Translations under genes and position numbers: made by a program
NCBI GenBank assembly: GCA_030044345.1
Contig: JASHVY010000044.1
Location: 1 to 10,013 of the forward strand
Length of the DNA: 10,013 nt
Direction: 5' to 3'
From: Acetobacteraceae bacterium
GTDB taxonomy: Bacteria > Pseudomonadota > Alphaproteobacteria > Acetobacterales > Acetobacteraceae
Shown here: piece after piece, positions 7,187-10,013 of the stretch
Position numbering within the stretch: the stretch's first letter is position 1
Layout of the letters: every line of letters begins with the position of its first letter
Notes under the pieces: generated by a model
Told to the model about the DNA's origin: nothing
Seen by the model: the letters and a program-made list of their open reading frames with translations, nothing else
The model's database searches: none

Positions 7187-7215
7187 AATATAGAAATCAA
7201 CCATAAATTAATAAA
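7187..7215 (-). promoter_or_regulatory. Candidate promoter for the glycosyltransferase
   Basis: In the A/T-rich stretch upstream of the glycosyltransferase, the minus strand carries TATATT (7187-7192), five of six matches to a -10 box. TTTATT (7210-7215), a poor -35, stands 17 bp before it. If real, the transcript would have a leader of about 95 nt before the ATG at 7084, and the ATG at 7204 could not be the start. The call rests on composition and position only. Confidence 0.25.
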
Positions 7216-7225
7216 ACTTGCAGCA

Positions 7226-7266
7226 CCTTTCATGAGCCGGCCCACGGTGGGCCGGCTCATGAAGGG
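7226..7266 (-). terminator. Long strong hairpin, likely terminator of the groEL-YCII unit
   Basis: Perfect 17-bp arms TTCATGAGCCGGCCCAC (7229-7245) and its reverse complement (7247-7263) meet around a single central base. One G-T wobble and two more G-C pairs extend the stem to 20 bp (7226-7266). On the minus strand it begins 16 nt after the YCII stop codon and is followed about 6 nt later by CAAGTTTTATTAATTT, a weak and delayed T-run. Position suits a terminator for the genes to the right and insulation of the glycosyltransferase promoter. A protein-binding palindrome is the alternative. Confidence 0.65.
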
Positions 7267-7282
7267 GGGTTGCAAACCCGCG

Positions 7283-7591
7283 TTACGGCGTCAGCGCGCC
7301 GTCGAGGACAGCGAGACGGAAAGGCCGGATCTCGATTTTCTTCCACACGCCCCGTTGCAGATAAGGCTCCCGGGCGAGCCAGGCATCCAACTCGGCGCGG
7401 CTCGGGAACTCGGCGAACAGGGCCGAGCCGATCATGTTGCCCGCCTCATCGAGGATGGCGCCACCGGCGCGGATCTCGCCCTTCTCCACCATCGGCTCGA
7501 TGCCCTGGAGATGGGCGGGGCGAGCGGCGCGGCGCCGGTCCGGAGCCTCCGCATCGGTGTTGTCATAGGCAAGGATGAAGAATTGCGCCAT
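7283..7591 (-). CDS. YCII (YciI-like) family protein
   Basis: A 102-residue small cytoplasmic protein of the YCII family, a dimeric alpha/beta-barrel fold whose members mostly have no known reaction. Family signs are the opening MAQFFILAYD, the RRRAARPAHL block with the conserved His (H27), GGAILDEAGNMIGSALFAEF (43-62), and the closing EPYLQRGVWKKIEIRPF (75-91). It covers the whole domain with only a short tail. GGAGG about 9 nt upstream of the ATG at 7591 supports the start. The gene follows groEL by 29 bp on the same strand, so both are probably on one transcript, ending at the hairpin downstream. This neighbourhood does not reveal a role. Family assignment is confident, function is not. 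Confidence 0.87.
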   Translation of the reverse strand: MAQFFILAYDNTDAEAPDRRRAARPAHLQGIEPMVEKGEIRAGGAILDEAGNMIGSALFAEFPSRAELDAWLAREPYLQRGVWKKIEIRPFRLAVLDGALTP

Positions 7592-7620
7592 TTCCCTACC
7601 CTCCCTCGCCCGCCCCGGTT

Positions 7621-9243
<1,623 letters not shown>

Positions 9244-9380
9244 TGTTCCTCTCCCTCGTTCGCCGATCCTGCCGGCGCACACCGGGCGGCATCCTACACC
9301 CGCCGCCGGGAGGGGTTCCAAGGGCTGAACTTCCGTCGCCCCTACGCAACGGCCCCCCTCTTGGCCTTAAGCCCTTGGCC
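9244..9380 (-). promoter_or_regulatory. Gap upstream of groEL
   Basis: A 137-bp gap between the substrate-binding-protein stop and the groEL start on the same strand, large enough for a promoter. It contains the groEL ribosome site. No CIRCE inverted repeat (TTAGCACTC...GAGTGCTAA) is present. A TTGGAA box followed 17-19 bp later by TGTAGGAT on the minus strand is a weak promoter candidate. No clear hairpin terminates the upstream gene, so read-through into groEL is possible. Confidence 0.3.
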
Positions 9381-10013
9381 TCAATGATCAGTCCCGGGAT
9401 CAGCCTTGGGATCAACCTTGGGATCAGCCTTGGCGGCGAAGCGGTTATCGACCGCTTCCTCGTAGGCGACCTCTCCCGGCTTGATGTTGCCGACGAAGAT
9501 TTGCAGAGCCAGCGCATTGGCGAAGGCCTGGGGCGTGATCGTGGTGCCGGCCGGATAGACATTCTCGGCGACCATCCGCTGGACGGCGGCGCGGATGACG
9601 GGCTTGGGCAGCGTCGGAAACTCCTGATAGGCAACGGCAAGCGCGGTTTCGGGCGAGCGGTGCATCAGCCGCTCCGCCGCGGCAAGGCCGGAGACGAAAT
9701 CCTGCACCAGCGCGGGCTTGTTCTTCGCCGTCGTGCGCGCCGTATCGATGGTGGAGAAGGCATAGCCGCCGGGATAATGGCTCGTGAAGGCATAGAGGAT
9801 GCGGCTGCCCGCGACGAGACTCTCATCGAGCTGGGGCTCATAGAGGGCGGCGGCATCGGCACGCCCGGCCAGCATCGGCGCCGGCTCGGTGCCAATCTGC
9901 ACCGTATCCAGGCTCGCGGCGATCTTTCGCGTCTTGAGCAACTGCTCCAGCAGATAGGTGCTGGTGGAAGGCGGAAGCGCCGTCGTGATCGTCTTTCCCT
10001 TGAGATCATCGAC
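9381..10013 (-). CDS. ABC transporter substrate-binding protein, NMT1/SsuA-like, C-terminal part
   Basis: The last 210 residues of a protein whose start lies beyond the right edge. Stretches such as VDDLKGKTITTALPPSTSTY, GRADAAALYEPQLDESL and ILYAFTSHYPGGYAFST resemble the second lobe of NMT1/THI5-like and aliphatic-sulfonate or nitrate/taurine binding proteins. Such proteins bind a small solute in the periplasm and deliver it to an ABC permease. The solute cannot be named, because the binding residues of the first lobe and the transporter genes are outside the window. The C-terminus is a charged tail of tetrapeptide repeats (KADP, KVDP, KADP) encoded by a 12-bp tandem repeat, then GTDH. A TTG at 9941 is internal, not the start, because the family fold continues unbroken upstream to the window edge. 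Confidence 0.78.
   Translation of the reverse strand, partial: VDDLKGKTITTALPPSTSTYLLEQLLKTRKIAASLDTVQIGTEPAPMLAGRADAAALYEPQLDESLVAGSRILYAFTSHYPGGYAFSTIDTARTTAKNKPALVQDFVSGLAAAERLMHRSPETALAVAYQEFPTLPKPVIRAAVQRMVAENVYPAGTTITPQAFANALALQIFVGNIKPGEVAYEEAVDNRFAAKADPKVDPKADPGTDH
9396..9431. repeat. 12-bp tandem repeat, three copies, at the 3' end of the substrate-binding protein gene
   Basis: Three contiguous 12-bp units: GGGATCAGCCTT (9396-9407), GGGATCAACCTT (9408-9419) and GGGATCAGCCTT (9420-9431). The first and third are identical and the middle one has one change. On the coding (minus) strand they give the repeats KADP/KVDP/KADP near the C-terminus. The unit length keeps the reading frame, so copy number could vary without harm. 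Confidence 0.88.

Noticed and set aside
9244..9380. CIRCE or heat-shock control site upstream of groEL
   Set aside because: No inverted repeat matching CIRCE is present, and the only promoter-like boxes are weak matches.
9939..9941. TTG as start of the substrate-binding protein
   Set aside because: The upstream 24 codons to the window edge continue the same protein family, so the TTG is an internal Leu codon.

Overview
The window is ordinary, gene-dense, GC-rich bacterial chromosome. Gene content and protein style point to an alphaproteobacterium: a second GroEL beginning like the alphaproteobacterial paralogues, a stand-alone CinA-like protein of the type common there, and a GT4 glycosyltransferase opening with the typical MRIAQ...YGGTERVV block. 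I cannot narrow this to a family from sequence alone; Hyphomicrobiales or Rhodospirillales are both plausible. There is no rRNA, tRNA, CRISPR array, transposase, integrase or phage gene.

Layout, left to right. (1) 1-1061, minus: N-terminal part of a copper/TPQ amine oxidase, cut by the window edge. (2) 1062-1273: AT-richer divergent promoter region. (3) 1274-2233, plus: a zinc-free MDR/quinone-oxidoreductase-like enzyme, followed by (4) 2313-2789, plus: a stand-alone CinA/PncC-like protein. A palindromic element lies on each side of the cinA-like gene. (5) 2856-4613, minus: full-length secreted gamma-glutamyltransferase, converging on the cinA-like gene. (6) 4686-5849, plus: a family IV (HSL-like) alpha/beta hydrolase divergent from it. 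(7) 5924-7084, minus: a GT4 glycosyltransferase converging on the hydrolase, with a three-copy 14-bp tandem repeat between them. (8) 7226-7266: a very strong hairpin, the likely terminator of the genes to its right. (9) 7283-7591, minus: a YCII-family protein; 7621-9243, minus: an orphan GroEL; and 9381-10013, minus: the C-terminal part of an NMT1/SsuA-type ABC substrate-binding protein that runs off the right edge.

How the genes relate. The amine oxidase and the oxidoreductase share a divergent control region and could belong to amine/aldehyde catabolism, but only their position suggests this. GroEL and the YCII gene are 29 bp apart on one strand and are probably co-transcribed, ending at the hairpin. 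GGT and the hydrolase are divergent with 72 bp between starts. I see no multi-gene system that looks new. The most unusual things here are the palindromic and short tandem repeats at gene boundaries, the orphan GroEL with a non-GGM tail, and a CinA-like protein with Arg where PncC enzymes carry their catalytic Lys.
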